Part shown: positions 33,449 through 42,042 of the stretch, in pieces
Layout: each line of letters begins with the position of its first letter
How positions within the stretch are numbered: position 1 is the first letter of the stretch
Source: Candidatus Aquabacterium excrementipullorum
GTDB lineage: Bacteria > Pseudomonadota > Gammaproteobacteria > Burkholderiales > Burkholderiaceae_C
Length of the DNA stretch: 49,598 bases
Assembly: GCA_019112875.1 (NCBI GenBank)
Contig: DXIO01000098.1
Coordinates: 1 to 49,598, forward strand
Direction of reading: 5' to 3'
The notes under the pieces: generated by a model
Told to the model about the DNA's origin: nothing
What the model saw: the letters and a program-made list of their open reading frames with translations, nothing else
The model's database searches: none
Translations under genes and position numbers: made by a program

Positions 33449-34330
33449 ATGAGCCAACAAGCCCTGCACAACGCCAAGGAACTGGTCGCCCGCGAGAAGC
33501 TCGATTTCGGCCTGGACGGCGACCTGCCCCGTTGGTGGTACGAGAACAATCCGTACAAGTCGCGCCTGATCGACGCTCTGCAAGCCGCCTTCCCGGATGG
33601 TGAGCGTTACTTCATCTCGTGCGTGCGCGCCTTTCGCGAGCAGACCAGCGATCCCCAGTTGCTGGCCGAGATCAAGACCTTCATCCGCCAGGAGGGCCAG
33701 CACGGCATCGTGCACTCCAAATACAACCAGAGGCTGCGCGAACAAGGCATGGACATTGACGCCATCGTCAATTTCATCAACACGAACAACGAGTTCCACA
33801 CCAAGCATTTCTCCAAGGAGTACAACCTGGCGTTGACGGCGGCCTTCGAGCACTTCACGGCCATGCTGGCCGAAATCTTCTTCGTCGAGAAGCGCACCAT
33901 GGCCGATGCAGACCCCAAGTTGCGCGCCATGATGGCCTGGCATGCGGTCGAAGAGATGGAGCACAAGGCCGTGGCCTACGACGTGATGCAGAAGGTGGCC
34001 AAGGTGGGCTACTTCAAGCGCTGCCTGGCCATGGCCCACGTGACGCTGTTTCTGAGCTACCTGACCATCCGCTTCACCAACCGCTTGCTCAAGAACGACG
34101 GCTTCTCGTTCGGCAAGCGCATGTGGATGATGGCCAAGTGCCGTTGGTGGTTGTTCGGCTACAAGGGGATCATCTCCAGCCACCTGGGTACCCTGCTGGC
34201 TTACTTCAAACCCGGTTTCCACCCCTGGCAGCAGGAAGCCATCCACAACTACGACGCCTGGGTCGAGGCCTACGAGCGCACGGGTGACCCGATGGTCGCC
34301 GGCGCGGCGCTGTACCAGGCTGCGCACTGA
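33449..34330 (+). CDS. PF10118-type metal-dependent hydrolase-like protein
   Basis: A 293-residue, helix-rich protein of the 'predicted metal-dependent hydrolase' family PF10118. Putative metal ligands appear in ferritin-like order: FIRQEGQH (Glu/His), FEHFTAMLAE (Glu/His), and AWHAVEEMEHKAVAYD (His, Glu, Glu, His). This suggests a di-metal four-helix bundle. A hydrophobic stretch near residues 190-207 (CLAMAHVTLFLSYLTIRF) may associate with membrane. The biochemical role is not established. It is a single gene followed by a terminator at 34485. Confidence 0.85.
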   Translation: MSQQALHNAKELVAREKLDFGLDGDLPRWWYENNPYKSRLIDALQAAFPDGERYFISCVRAFREQTSDPQLLAEIKTFIRQEGQHGIVHSKYNQRLREQGMDIDAIVNFINTNNEFHTKHFSKEYNLALTAAFEHFTAMLAEIFFVEKRTMADADPKLRAMMAWHAVEEMEHKAVAYDVMQKVAKVGYFKRCLAMAHVTLFLSYLTIRFTNRLLKNDGFSFGKRMWMMAKCRWWLFGYKGIISSHLGTLLAYFKPGFHPWQQEAIHNYDAWVEAYERTGDPMVAGAALYQAAH

Positions 34331-34346
34331 GGGCAATCCACCCAGA

Positions 34347-34480
34347 TCAGCGTGGCGGGTGTTGCTGCAGCGGCTTCAGCAAATGACGCAGGCCGTTGTG
34401 GTCGATCTCGTGCATCGTGGCGAGCAACCGGCCCAACTGGCCTTTCGGGAAGCATTCGCGGGCGAACCAGGCGAGGTCAC
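34347..34480 (-). pseudogene. Possible C-terminal fragment of an unrecognised gene
   Basis: On the minus strand this stretch reads ERDLAWFARECFPKGQLGRL then LATMHEIDHNGLRHLLKPLQ and ends QHPPR-stop at 34347. The residue mix and codon use look like a real protein end. No start codon lies between it and an upstream in-frame stop, and the region upstream is a terminator hairpin. Either a dead fragment or chance. Confidence 0.3.
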
Positions 34481-34484
34481 GCTC

Positions 34485-34509
34485 AGCCCCGCCATGGCGG
34501 GGCTTTCTT
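34485..34509 (+). terminator. Intrinsic terminator after the PF10118 gene
   Basis: A perfect 20-base palindrome AGCCCCGCC-AT-GGCGGGGCT is followed by TTCTT in rightward reading, 155 bp after the stop of the PF10118 gene. Confidence 0.6.
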
Positions 34510-34616
34510 GTGGCGCTTCAAAGCGGCTGCATTTCTGAAAAGTCGAGGAGCGTCAGCGAACCTCAACCTCACGCTTTGGGGCCTCGCGGGCCGCAGCGCT
34601 AGCGCGCTATTGGCCC

Positions 34617-36500
34617 TCACTCCACCGTCACCGACTTGGCCAGGTTGCGCGGCTTGTCCACATCAGTGCCCCGCGCACACGCCGTGTGATACGCCAGCAA
34701 CTGCAGCGGCACCACGTGCAGGATCGGTGACAGCGCGCCATAGTGCTCCGGCAGACGGATCACATGGATGCCAGGCTCGGCCTGGATGTGCGTGTCCGCA
34801 TCGGCGCACACGTACAGCTCACCGCCGCGCGCGCGCACTTCCTGCATGTTGCTTTTGAGCTTTTCCAGAAGCGTGTCGTTGGGGGCCACCGTCACAACGG
34901 GCATCTCGCTGGTCACCAGCGCCAGGGGGCCATGCTTGAGCTCACCGGCCGGGTAGGCCTCGGCGTGGATGTAGCTGATCTCTTTCAGCTTGAGCGCGCC
35001 TTCCAGCGCGATCGGATAGTGCAGGCCACGGCCCAGGAACAGCGCGTTGTCCTTGCGCGCGAAGGCTTCGGCCCAGGCCATCACCTGCGGCTCCAGCGCC
35101 AGCACGGATTGCAGCGCGGCAGGCAGGTGGCGCATGGCTTTGAGGTGGGCGGCCTCCTGCGCTTCATTCAGGCGGCCCTTCACCTTGGCAAGGCTCAGCG
35201 TCAGCAGGAACAGGCCCGCCAGCTGCGTGGTGAAGGCCTTGGTGCTGGCGACGCCGATCTCCACGCCAGCCCGCGTCACGTAAGCCAGCTTGCACTCTCG
35301 CACCATGGCGCTGGTGGCCACGTTGCAGATGGTCAGCGTGTGCGCCATGCCCAGGCTACGCGCGTGCTTGAGCGCGGCGATGGTGTCGGCCGTCTCGCCC
35401 GATTGGCTGATGGTGACGACCAGGGTGCTGGGCACGGGCACGCTGTCGCGATAGCGGTATTCGCTGGCGATCTCGACCGTGGTGGGGATGCCGGCGATGG
35501 ACTCGAGCCAGTAACGCGCAGCGCTGCCCGAGTAGTAGCTGGTGCCGCAAGCCAGGATCAGCACGCGGTCGATCTGGCCGAACACGCCGGCCGCCTGTTC
35601 GCCGAACAGCTCGGGGGTGATGCCCTGCACGCCTTCGAGCGTATCGGCGATGGCGCGCGGCTGCTCGAAGATCTCCTTCTGCATGTAGTGCCGGTAAGGG
35701 CCCAGTTCCACCGCACCGCTGTGCGCGGTGACAGTGCGCACCGGGCGCTCGCCATCGGCCACGCGCTGGTGTGCCCGGCTGCCGGCGGCCAGATGTTCGA
35801 TCCAGTGGCGGCCGGGCTGCAGGTCGACCACGTCGCCTTCTTCCAGGTAAACGATCTGGTCGGTCACACCCGCGAGCGCCATGGCGTCGGACGCCAGGAA
35901 ACGCTCGGTCTGGTCAACGCCCCCCACCCCCAGCACCAGGGGAGATCCGTGGCGGGCGCCCACCACGCGCTGCGGCTCATCGGCGCAGAACACGGCGATG
36001 GCGTAGGCGCCCGTCAGGCGCAAGGTGGCGGCTTTCACGGCGGTGAACAGGTCGCCGTCATACAGGTGCTCGATCAGGTGCGCGATGACCTCGGTGTCGG
36101 TCTGGCTGAGGAACTCGTAGCCCTTGGCCTGCAGTTCGGCGCGCAAGGCTTCGTGGTTCTCGATGATGCCGTTGTGCACCAGGGCCACGCGGCCGGGGCG
36201 CGTCTTGGCGGCGTCCACGCCGGTGCCGTGCGAGAAGTGGGGATGCGCGTTGTGCACGGCCGGGGCGCCATGGGTGGCCCAGCGGGTGTGGGCGATGCCC
36301 AGCGGGCTCTCCAGGCCGTCGCTGTCCACTTGGGCCTGCAGCTCGGCCACGCGCGAGGTGCTGCGGGCACGTTGCACTTGCCCCTGGCGCAGCACAGCCA
36401 CGCCGCACGAGTCATAGCCGCGGTACTCGAGGCGCTTGAGGCCTTCGACCAGGATAGGGGTGATGTTGCGCGAACCAACCGCGCCGACGATGCCGCACAT
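34617..36500 (-). CDS. glmS: Glutamine--fructose-6-phosphate aminotransferase
   Basis: A 627-residue GlmS, which makes glucosamine-6-phosphate for peptidoglycan and lipid A. The N-terminal glutaminase begins MCGIVGAVG (Cys is the nucleophile once Met is removed), with [21 protein letters not shown] and [10 protein letters not shown]. Two SIS domains follow ([47 protein letters not shown]). It ends in the catalytic-tail [12 protein letters not shown]. GlmU, the next steps in UDP-GlcNAc synthesis, is encoded 1.5 kb away. No glmS-type ribozyme is expected or seen. A divergent Lrp-family regulator gene shares its upstream region. Confidence 0.97.
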   Translation of the reverse strand: MCGIVGAVGSRNITPILVEGLKRLEYRGYDSCGVAVLRQGQVQRARSTSRVAELQAQVDSDGLESPLGIAHTRWATHGAPAVHNAHPHFSHGTGVDAAKTRPGRVALVHNGIIENHEALRAELQAKGYEFLSQTDTEVIAHLIEHLYDGDLFTAVKAATLRLTGAYAIAVFCADEPQRVVGARHGSPLVLGVGGVDQTERFLASDAMALAGVTDQIVYLEEGDVVDLQPGRHWIEHLAAGSRAHQRVADGERPVRTVTAHSGAVELGPYRHYMQKEIFEQPRAIADTLEGVQGITPELFGEQAAGVFGQIDRVLILACGTSYYSGSAARYWLESIAGIPTTVEIASEYRYRDSVPVPSTLVVTISQSGETADTIAALKHARSLGMAHTLTICNVATSAMVRECKLAYVTRAGVEIGVASTKAFTTQLAGLFLLTLSLAKVKGRLNEAQEAAHLKAMRHLPAALQSVLALEPQVMAWAEAFARKDNALFLGRGLHYPIALEGALKLKEISYIHAEAYPAGELKHGPLALVTSEMPVVTVAPNDTLLEKLKSNMQEVRARGGELYVCADADTHIQAEPGIHVIRLPEHYGALSPILHVVPLQLLAYHTACARGTDVDKPRNLAKSVTVE

Positions 36501-36633
36501 GAAGCGCTCCTTTGCAAGTGCCAGGCATGCTAGCGCCGCTCACAGCAAACTACTGATCAAAATATGATCCACATTGATTAGAATATTTCACAACCCTCAA
36601 GAATATCGAAATAAATCCATCTAAGGCATTTAT
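36501..36633. promoter_or_regulatory. AT-rich divergent region with candidate Lrp-family operator
   Basis: 133 bp between glmS and the Lrp-family gene, clearly richer in A+T than the rest. GATCA-AAATA-TGATC at 36555-36569 is a perfect 15-base dyad, followed by TGATTAGAATATTTC. These fit the AT-rich palindromes bound by Lrp/AsnC proteins, so autoregulation and control of glmS are plausible. Confidence 0.55.
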
Positions 36634-37137
36634 TTGAAAGAAAAATCCACACCCTTGGACACCAGCGATCTGCGCTTGCTGGATCTGCTGCAACACGATG
36701 CCGCTTTGTCCAACCAGCAGTTGGCCGAGGCCGCCCACTTGTCGCCGGCCACTTGCCACCGCCGTGTCAAGCGTCTGCGGGAAGAAGGCTGGATCGAACG
36801 GCAGGTGGCCATCGTGTCAGCCGACAAGCTGCGCGATGCCCAGGTGCCAGGCCTGCAGGCGCTGGTGGAGGTGGCGCTGGACGTGCAGACCGAAGAGGCC
36901 ATGGCCCGCTTCGAGCGCCAGGCCACCCAGGACACGGCCGTGCAGCAGTGCTGGCGCGTGTCTCCCGGGCCGGATTTCATGCTGGTGCTGGCCGTGCATG
37001 ACATGGAAGGCTACCTGGAGGTGGCCGCACGGCTGTTCAATGACCGACTGGGCGTGCGCAATGTGCGGACGTTCTTCGCCGTCAAGCGGGCCAAGTTCGA
37101 CACCCGGTTGCCGCTGGCTCACACCGTTCAGGGGTGA
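36634..37137 (+). CDS. Lrp/AsnC-family transcriptional regulator
   Basis: A 167-residue regulator. The N-terminal helix-turn-helix (residues about 8-65) has LDTSDLRLLDLLQHDAALSN, QQLAEAAHLSPATCHRRVKR and LREEGWI. The C-terminal RAM/AsnC effector domain (about 70-155) has VPGLQALVEVAL and VSPGPDFMLVLAVHDMEGY. The start is TTG at 36634, with AAGG eight bases upstream. Effectors of this family are usually amino acids. Its last 10 bp overlap the tail of the convergent J-protein gene. Confidence 0.9.
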   Translation: MKEKSTPLDTSDLRLLDLLQHDAALSNQQLAEAAHLSPATCHRRVKRLREEGWIERQVAIVSADKLRDAQVPGLQALVEVALDVQTEEAMARFERQATQDTAVQQCWRVSPGPDFMLVLAVHDMEGYLEVAARLFNDRLGVRNVRTFFAVKRAKFDTRLPLAHTVQG

Positions 37138-37874
37138 GGGGCCGAGGTGGGAGGCAGCGCCAGCGGATCGACGAGCTTGTTGTCCTGGCGCAGGTTCAAG
37201 GGGCTGCCGTCCAGCAGGTGGTTGCTCTGCGCGAGCGACGAGCGCACCTGGGCAGGCGCGGGTATCGGCTCCGCGAGGAGTTCTTCGTCCGTCATCGGCA
37301 CCTTGCGCGAGGCGGCGCCGGGCTTGCCCGACAGGGCCGCCTGCTGAAGCCGGTTGCCGTAGTGCTGGGACAGGGCCTGCTCGGCTTCCATCTGCAGCAT
37401 GGCGGCACGCACCCACCAGATGCCGCCGATCAGGACCACCACGCCCAGCACGCTGAGCGTCGGGATCAGGCGCTTGCGGCTCAGCCAGGGGTTCGCCAGC
37501 TCAGGGGGCATGGGCGGTTGCCAGTGAACGTCCACCCGGGACTCATCAGCGCCACCCTGCAGCGGCGCGGGCTGAACGCTGTCACCGCCGAATCCCATGG
37601 TCGAACGCCACAGGTTGTGCAGGCGCGATCCGCCTTCTGAGGACTCAGGTGCGGCGGCGGCCTCGGCTTGCGCCAGCTCGGCGTCATAGGCCGCGCGGGC
37701 GCTGGCATCGGTCAGCACCTCGTAGGCGGCATTCAAGGCCACCATGTCCCCATGCGAGGACTCGGACTGGGTGTGGCGATCCGGATGGTGCTTGGCCGCC
37801 AGCGCACGGTAGGCTGCACGGATCACCTCGATGGGTGCATCCGGGCTGACCTTCAATCGCTCATAGTGGTTCAC
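37128..37874 (-). CDS. Membrane-anchored J-domain protein
   Basis: A 248-residue DnaJ-domain protein. The J domain is residues 1-65 with the HPD motif at 30-32 (AAKHHPDRHTQ) and the helix IV end ARAAYDAEL. A low-complexity Ala/Glu linker leads to one transmembrane segment (about 137-155, IPTLSVLGVVVLIGGIWWV) and a polar tail. With the J domain N-terminal and cytosolic it could recruit DnaK to the membrane. There is no zinc-finger or client-binding domain, so it is not DnaJ or CbpA. It lies downstream of glmU. Confidence 0.88.
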   Translation of the reverse strand: MNHYERLKVSPDAPIEVIRAAYRALAAKHHPDRHTQSESSHGDMVALNAAYEVLTDASARAAYDAELAQAEAAAAPESSEGGSRLHNLWRSTMGFGGDSVQPAPLQGGADESRVDVHWQPPMPPELANPWLSRKRLIPTLSVLGVVVLIGGIWWVRAAMLQMEAEQALSQHYGNRLQQAALSGKPGAASRKVPMTDEELLAEPIPAPAQVRSSLAQSNHLLDGSPLNLRQDNKLVDPLALPPTSAPHP

Positions 37875-37957
37875 AACTGCTGGATTCCAGAGGCTGATGC
37901 GGGTGCATTGATCTTACCGCCTGCGGCCCGGTGTTCACCCCCCCTACGTTGCGCGTG

Positions 37958-39367
37958 TCACTTCTTGGGCTGCTTCACGGGCCGGGTCCAGCCCGCCAGG
38001 CTGACCGGCTTGGTACGCGCCACGGTGAGCTGGCCGGCAGGCGCGTTCTTCGACAGGGTGGAGCCGCCGCCGATGGTGGCGCCATCGCCCAGGGTGATGG
38101 GTGCGATCAGCACGCAGTTGGAGCCCACATGCACGTCGTTGCCGATCACGGTGCGGTGCTTGTTGGCGCCATCGTAATTGGCGGTGATGCTGCCGGCGCC
38201 GTAGTTCACGCGCTCGCCCACCGTGGCATCGCCCAGGTAGGCCAGGTGGTTGGCCTTGGCACCGCGCGCCAGCGTCGAGTTCTTGACCTCGACGAAGTTG
38301 CCGATGTGCACCTCGGGGCCCAACTGGGCACCAGGGCGCAGGCGTGCGAAGGGGCCGATCAATGCGCCCTCGCCGACGGTGACGCCGTCCTTGTCCCCAT
38401 CGATGTGAGTAAAGGGATGGATCACGGCACCGGCGTCGATGCGGGCATTGCGGATCACGCAGTTGGCGCCGATGCGCACCTCATCGCCCAGGCTCACGTC
38501 GCCTTCGAAGATGCAGTTGACGTCGATCTCGACATCGCTGCCACAGGTGAGCGTGCCGCGCAGGTCGAAGCGGGCCGGGTCGGCCAGGCGCACGCCCTGC
38601 TCCATCAGGCGCTCAGCCTGGATGCGCTGGTAGCGCCGCTCCAGATCGGCCAGTTGAGCGGGGCTGTTCACACCCAACACCTCGGTCTCGTCACGCGGGT
38701 GGGCGGCTACCACGGGCAGGCCGTCGGCCACGGCGCGGGCCACCACGTCGGTCAGGTAGTACTCGCCCTGGGCGTTGTCGTTGCGCAGGCCGGCCAGCGC
38801 CTGCTTGAGCCAGCGCGTGGGCGCGGCCATCATGCCGGTGTAGATCTCGCGGATGGCACGCTGCGATTCGCTCGCATCCTTGTGCTCGACGATGGCCTTG
38901 ACGGTGGGCTGCGAATCTTCGGTGGCCTGGTCGCGCACGATGCGGCCATAGCCGGTGGGGTCGTCGAGCATCACGGTGAGCAGGGCCAGGCGCTCGCCAC
39001 CGCAGGCATCGACCAGGGCCTTGGCCGTGGCCGCCTCGATCAGCGGGCCGTCGCCATTGAGGATCAGCGTGGTGCCCTCGTCCGGCAACTGGGGCACGGC
39101 CTGCTGCACGGCATGGCCGGTGCCCAATTGCGGCTCCTGGCGTGCGAAGGCCAGGGGCACCTGGTCGAAGGCCAGGCGCATCGTCTGTTCCACTTCGTCC
39201 GCGCCATGGCCGGTGATCACGATCAGCTTGCCCGCCCCCAGCCCCTGCATGGTGCCGATCACGTGCGACAGCATCGGTCGCCCCGCCAGCTTGTGCAGCA
39301 CCTTGGGCCGCGAGGACTTCATGCGGGTGCCTTTGCCGGCGGCCATGATGACGATGGACAGGGACAT
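37958..39367 (-). CDS. glmU: Bifunctional UDP-N-acetylglucosamine pyrophosphorylase / glucosamine-1-phosphate N-acetyltransferase
   Basis: A 469-residue GlmU. The N-terminal uridyltransferase starts MSLSIVIMAAGKGTRMKSSR with PKVLHKLAGRPML and has the NGDGPLI metal/UDP region. The C-terminal half is a left-handed beta-helix of hexapeptide repeats ending in GVTVGEGALIGPFARLRPGA, KNSTLARGAKANHLAYLGDA and NYGAGSITANYDG. It makes UDP-GlcNAc. The distal N(Y/D)DG-KH(R)T motif is present. It is in a minus-strand run with ttcA, a lipoprotein gene and the J-protein gene. Confidence 0.97.
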   Translation of the reverse strand: MSLSIVIMAAGKGTRMKSSRPKVLHKLAGRPMLSHVIGTMQGLGAGKLIVITGHGADEVEQTMRLAFDQVPLAFARQEPQLGTGHAVQQAVPQLPDEGTTLILNGDGPLIEAATAKALVDACGGERLALLTVMLDDPTGYGRIVRDQATEDSQPTVKAIVEHKDASESQRAIREIYTGMMAAPTRWLKQALAGLRNDNAQGEYYLTDVVARAVADGLPVVAAHPRDETEVLGVNSPAQLADLERRYQRIQAERLMEQGVRLADPARFDLRGTLTCGSDVEIDVNCIFEGDVSLGDEVRIGANCVIRNARIDAGAVIHPFTHIDGDKDGVTVGEGALIGPFARLRPGAQLGPEVHIGNFVEVKNSTLARGAKANHLAYLGDATVGERVNYGAGSITANYDGANKHRTVIGNDVHVGSNCVLIAPITLGDGATIGGGSTLSKNAPAGQLTVARTKPVSLAGWTRPVKQPKK

Positions 39368-39416
39368 GGTGCGAACGATCAGGGATCAGGAAATGCAGGA
39401 GAGCGCCGAAGGCGCG

Positions 39417-40061
39417 TTACTTGGTGAGCACAGGCGCCGAGGCGGGCGTCGACACGGGCTTGGGGGACTCGGGAATGGGCACCGTGACCACGCGCGGGCT
39501 GATGGCCTGGGCCGGGAAGTCCTTGAGGGCGGCCTCGAACATGGGCGGCATCAGGCTTTCGACGATGCCACCGGCGCGGCGGTGCGTGGCGTGGGTTTCG
39601 TACAGCGTCTGGCTGGAGGCTTTGTCGCGGATCAGCACATCGACCTGCATCTGCGTGATGGGCGGCTCGAAGCTCATGCCCAGGCCGATGCCGCCACGGC
39701 CGCCCCAGAAGCCGCCGAAGCCGCCAAAGAAGCGGCCATCCCAGCGGTCGAAGGGGTCGTAGCCCGAGTACAGCGTACGGGCCTGTGCGGCCACCTGCAC
39801 CAGCACATCGGCCTTCTGCGGCGAATCGGCCTCGACGAAGCCCTTGCGGTTCAGCACCGGGCGGGCCGCGGCCTCGACGCGGGCTTGGAACTCAGGCTGG
39901 GTCTGCTGAGACGGGAGCCGCTCGAAAGCGTAACGGGGCAGCGGGCGGGTCGGCGGCCATTGGCCGAAGCTGGACACGTCGGCCGTCAGCGAGTTCAGGC
40001 TGCCGCAACCGGCCAGGGCCAGGGTGGCCGCAGCGGCCAGGCACAGGGATCCGAATTTCAT
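39417..40061 (-). CDS. DUF4136-type lipoprotein
   Basis: A 214-residue lipoprotein: signal peptide with lipobox LALAGC (Cys about 19), then the DUF4136 fold (FERLPSQQTQPEF, RKGFVEADSPQKADVLVQVA). A Gly/Phe/Trp-rich insert (RFFGGFGGFWGGRGGIGLGM) is followed by VDVLIRDKASSQTLYETHA, and the C-terminus is Pro/Ser-rich. DUF4136 proteins are outer-membrane-associated and of unknown role. The ATG at 40059-40061 has AAAGGAGACGGCG upstream; the in-frame extension beyond it is not protein-like. Confidence 0.87.
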   Translation of the reverse strand: MKFGSLCLAAAATLALAGCGSLNSLTADVSSFGQWPPTRPLPRYAFERLPSQQTQPEFQARVEAAARPVLNRKGFVEADSPQKADVLVQVAAQARTLYSGYDPFDRWDGRFFGGFGGFWGGRGGIGLGMSFEPPITQMQVDVLIRDKASSQTLYETHATHRRAGGIVESLMPPMFEAALKDFPAQAISPRVVTVPIPESPKPVSTPASAPVLTK

Positions 40062-40146
40062 CGCCGTCTCCTTTTTAGGATGATTGGATGGAGTCGATGG
40101 AGAAAAGGCCCGCCCTCGCCCGCCGAGGTGCCTGGCGCCCTTGGAT

Positions 40147-41145
40147 TCAGTCGCCCTGCTGCTCGTCTTCCGTGATGCGCCGCTTGATGACGGACACCGG
40201 GATGCTGGCCAGCGTGGACGACGGGGCACCATCGGCAGGCGTGCCACAGCCCTCGTCTTCGTCGAAGGCGATGTCGCCACCGGCTTCGGGGCGCCCGGAG
40301 GCTTGGATGGTCTGGAAGGGGTAGAGGTTCCGATCCATCAGGTGCGAGGGCACGATGCTGGACAAGGATGTGAACAGGTTATCGACACGGCCGGGGAAGC
40401 GGCGGTCCCAGTCATTGATCATCTCGCGCATCTGCTGGCGCTGCAGGCCGTCTTGGCTGCCGCACAGGTTGCACGGGATGATGGGGAACTCGCGGTGCTC
40501 GGCGAAGGCGGCCAGGTCCTTCTCGGCGCAGTAGGCCATGGGGCGGATCACCACGTGCTCGCCGTTGTCGGTCACCAGCTTCGGGGGCATGCCCTTGAGC
40601 TTGGAGCCAAAGAACATGTTCATGAACAGGGTCTGCAGGATGTCGTCGCGGTGGTGGCCCAGGGCGATCTTGGTGCAGCCCAGCTCATTGGCCACGCGGT
40701 AGAGGATGCCGCGGCGCAGGCGAGAGCACAGGCTGCAGGTGGTCTTGCCCTCGGGGATGACCTTCTTGACGACGCTGTAGGTGTCCTGCTCTTCGATGCG
40801 GAAGGGCACACCGACCTTGGTGAGGTACTCGGGCAGCACGTGCTCGGGGAAGCCGGGCTGCTTCTGGTCGAGGTTGACGGCGACGATCTCGAACTTGATG
40901 GGCGCCCGCTTCTGCAGGTTCATCAGGATGTCGAGCATGCCGTAGCTGTCCTTGCCACCGGACATGCAGACCATGACCTTGTCGCCGTCTTCGATCATGT
41001 TGAAGTCGGCGATGGCCTGGCCGACCTGGCGGTGCAGGCGCTTGCTGAGCTTGTTCATCTCGAAGGCATGCCGTTTGGCTTGCGCGGCCAGGGCGGCTTC
41101 GTCTTCGGGGGTGGACAGGATCTGGGGGGAGACGGCGTCGTTCAT
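40147..41145 (-). CDS. ttcA: tRNA 2-thiocytidine(32) synthetase
   Basis: A 332-residue TtcA, which uses ATP and an iron-sulfur cluster to thiolate cytidine 32 of several tRNAs. The PP-loop SGGKDS is at residues 62-67. Cluster Cys are visible as C137/C140 ([12 protein letters not shown]) and in PCNLCGSQ (C225/C228), matching the Cys-x-x-Cys plus distal Cys pattern. The C-terminal 30 residues are acidic and extend past the usual end. ATG at 41143-41145. It heads the minus-strand ttcA - lipoprotein - glmU - J-protein run. Confidence 0.95.
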   Translation of the reverse strand: MNDAVSPQILSTPEDEAALAAQAKRHAFEMNKLSKRLHRQVGQAIADFNMIEDGDKVMVCMSGGKDSYGMLDILMNLQKRAPIKFEIVAVNLDQKQPGFPEHVLPEYLTKVGVPFRIEEQDTYSVVKKVIPEGKTTCSLCSRLRRGILYRVANELGCTKIALGHHRDDILQTLFMNMFFGSKLKGMPPKLVTDNGEHVVIRPMAYCAEKDLAAFAEHREFPIIPCNLCGSQDGLQRQQMREMINDWDRRFPGRVDNLFTSLSSIVPSHLMDRNLYPFQTIQASGRPEAGGDIAFDEDEGCGTPADGAPSSTLASIPVSVIKRRITEDEQQGD

Positions 41146-41310
41146 CCCGTGATTTTCGCCGATCTGCCGGGAAAACGGGCGGCGGGGCCCAGAAGCCGGG
41201 GTTTGGGCTGCCCGAAAAACCCAAAAACAGCCTGATGCACGCTTCTTTGAGCGTCAGTGGCTCTGCGGAGGCTGCTGTCTTGTGGGGCCCTTTGCGGTGA
41301 AACCGAAGCA

Positions 41311-41402
41311 GGCTCTCAGGGGGCACGACTCCGCTCATGTCCCCCGGCCGGGCTGCGCCCGCCCTCCTCCTTTACTTCGCTCCGCCGTGCCCCCTGAGAG
41401 CC
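41311..41402. repeat. 16-bp perfect inverted repeat, left part of the block
   Basis: GGCTCTCAGGGGGCAC (41311-41326) pairs perfectly with GTGCCCCCTGAGAGCC (41387-41402). The 60 bases between include GGCCGGGCTGCGCCCGCC and CTCCTTTACTTCGCTCCGCCG, which recur in inverted, imperfect form at 41528-41580. Confidence 0.85.
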
Positions 41403-41432
41403 CACTTCTCCCACCGCGGCGGTGGTGGAAGG

Positions 41433-41466
41433 GGAATTGACTGCGGCAAACGCCGCAGTCAATTCC
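41433..41466. repeat. 15-bp perfect hairpin with four-base loop
   Basis: GGAATTGACTGCGGC-AAAC-GCCGCAGTCAATTCC, perfectly paired, in the middle of the block. A second hairpin, GGCCTTCGC-AAA-GCGAAGGCC (41469-41489), follows 2 bp later. Confidence 0.88.
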
Positions 41467-41508
41467 CTGGCCTTCGCAAAGCGAAGGCCCTGCCAGAGCG
41501 CCAGCGAG

Positions 41509-41606
41509 ACGCTTGGCGTGGGTGGTCGGCGGAACGAAGTAAAGGGGGAGGCCAGGCGAAGCCTGGACGGAGGACATGAGTGGAGTCGACCACCCACGCC
41601 AAGCGT
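41509..41606. repeat. 20-bp perfect inverted repeat, right part of the block
   Basis: ACGCTTGGCGTGGGTGGTCG (41509-41528) pairs with CGACCACCCACGCCAAGCGT (41587-41606). The interior holds a CCAGGC-GAA-GCCTGG hairpin (41552-41566) and the inverted copy of the 41334-41386 segment. Confidence 0.88.
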
Positions 41607-41642
41607 CCCACTCAAGCGGCGGCAACCCTCAACAACCTGCGT

Positions 41643-42014
41643 TCACCACTGCCCCGTCTCCATGCGAATCGCCACCTCACAGTCGTCGAAGATCTCCAAC
41701 TTGGCGATCTTCACCCGCACCCCCTGCACGCCAGGCAGCCCCAGCAGCCGATTGCACAACTTGCCGATCATGGTCTCCAGCAGGTTCACATGCTCCGCCC
41801 GACACTCCTCGATGATGATCGCCCGTACCTTGCGGTAGTCGAGCACGTTCATGATCTCGTCGTCACGAGGCAGCAGCGGCTGGCTGCCCATGTTCAGCTC
41901 GGCATCGACCTGGATGGGCTGTGGCGCATCGAATTCGTGAGCCAGCAGGCCCAGGCTGGCATCGAAGCGCAGGCCGGAAAGGGTGAGGGTCTGGTTGCCT
42001 TTGGTCAGGGACAT
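41643..42014 (-). CDS. folB: Dihydroneopterin aldolase
   Basis: A 123-residue FolB-family enzyme of folate synthesis, which cleaves dihydroneopterin to 6-hydroxymethyl-dihydropterin. Seen: the first strand LTLSGLRFDASLGLLAHEFD (normally GxxGVLPxE), QPIQVDAELNM, then ETMIGKLCNRLLGLPGVQGV with RVKIAKLE near the end. The usual catalytic region is present though the N-terminus is diverged. It starts 28 bp after the SDR gene, so the two pterin genes are one operon. Confidence 0.88.
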   Translation of the reverse strand: MSLTKGNQTLTLSGLRFDASLGLLAHEFDAPQPIQVDAELNMGSQPLLPRDDEIMNVLDYRKVRAIIIEECRAEHVNLLETMIGKLCNRLLGLPGVQGVRVKIAKLEIFDDCEVAIRMETGQW

Positions 42015-42042
42015 GGCCGGGCTCCGATGATGCCGATTGGCA

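Larger units (their letters stand above)
41146..41642. other. Intergenic region dominated by inverted repeats
   Basis: 497 bp between ttcA and folB with no credible gene on either strand. From 41311 on it is packed with paired sequences (listed separately). The first 165 bp show nothing distinctive. Open frames here are mirror images of each other because of the repeats. Confidence 0.6.

Noticed and set aside
34743-36533. Open frame of 596 codons on the plus strand opposite glmS
   Set aside because: Shadow of glmS; composition is typical of antisense reading and no family is visible.
36501-36633. Looked for a glmS ribozyme in the glmS leader
   Set aside because: The region is AT-rich with simple dyads and has none of the long conserved core; such ribozymes are a Gram-positive feature.
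41335-41625. Several ORFs of 80-100 codons on both strands within the inverted-repeat block
   Set aside because: They are mirrored by the repeats and have no ribosome binding sites; open only because of base composition.
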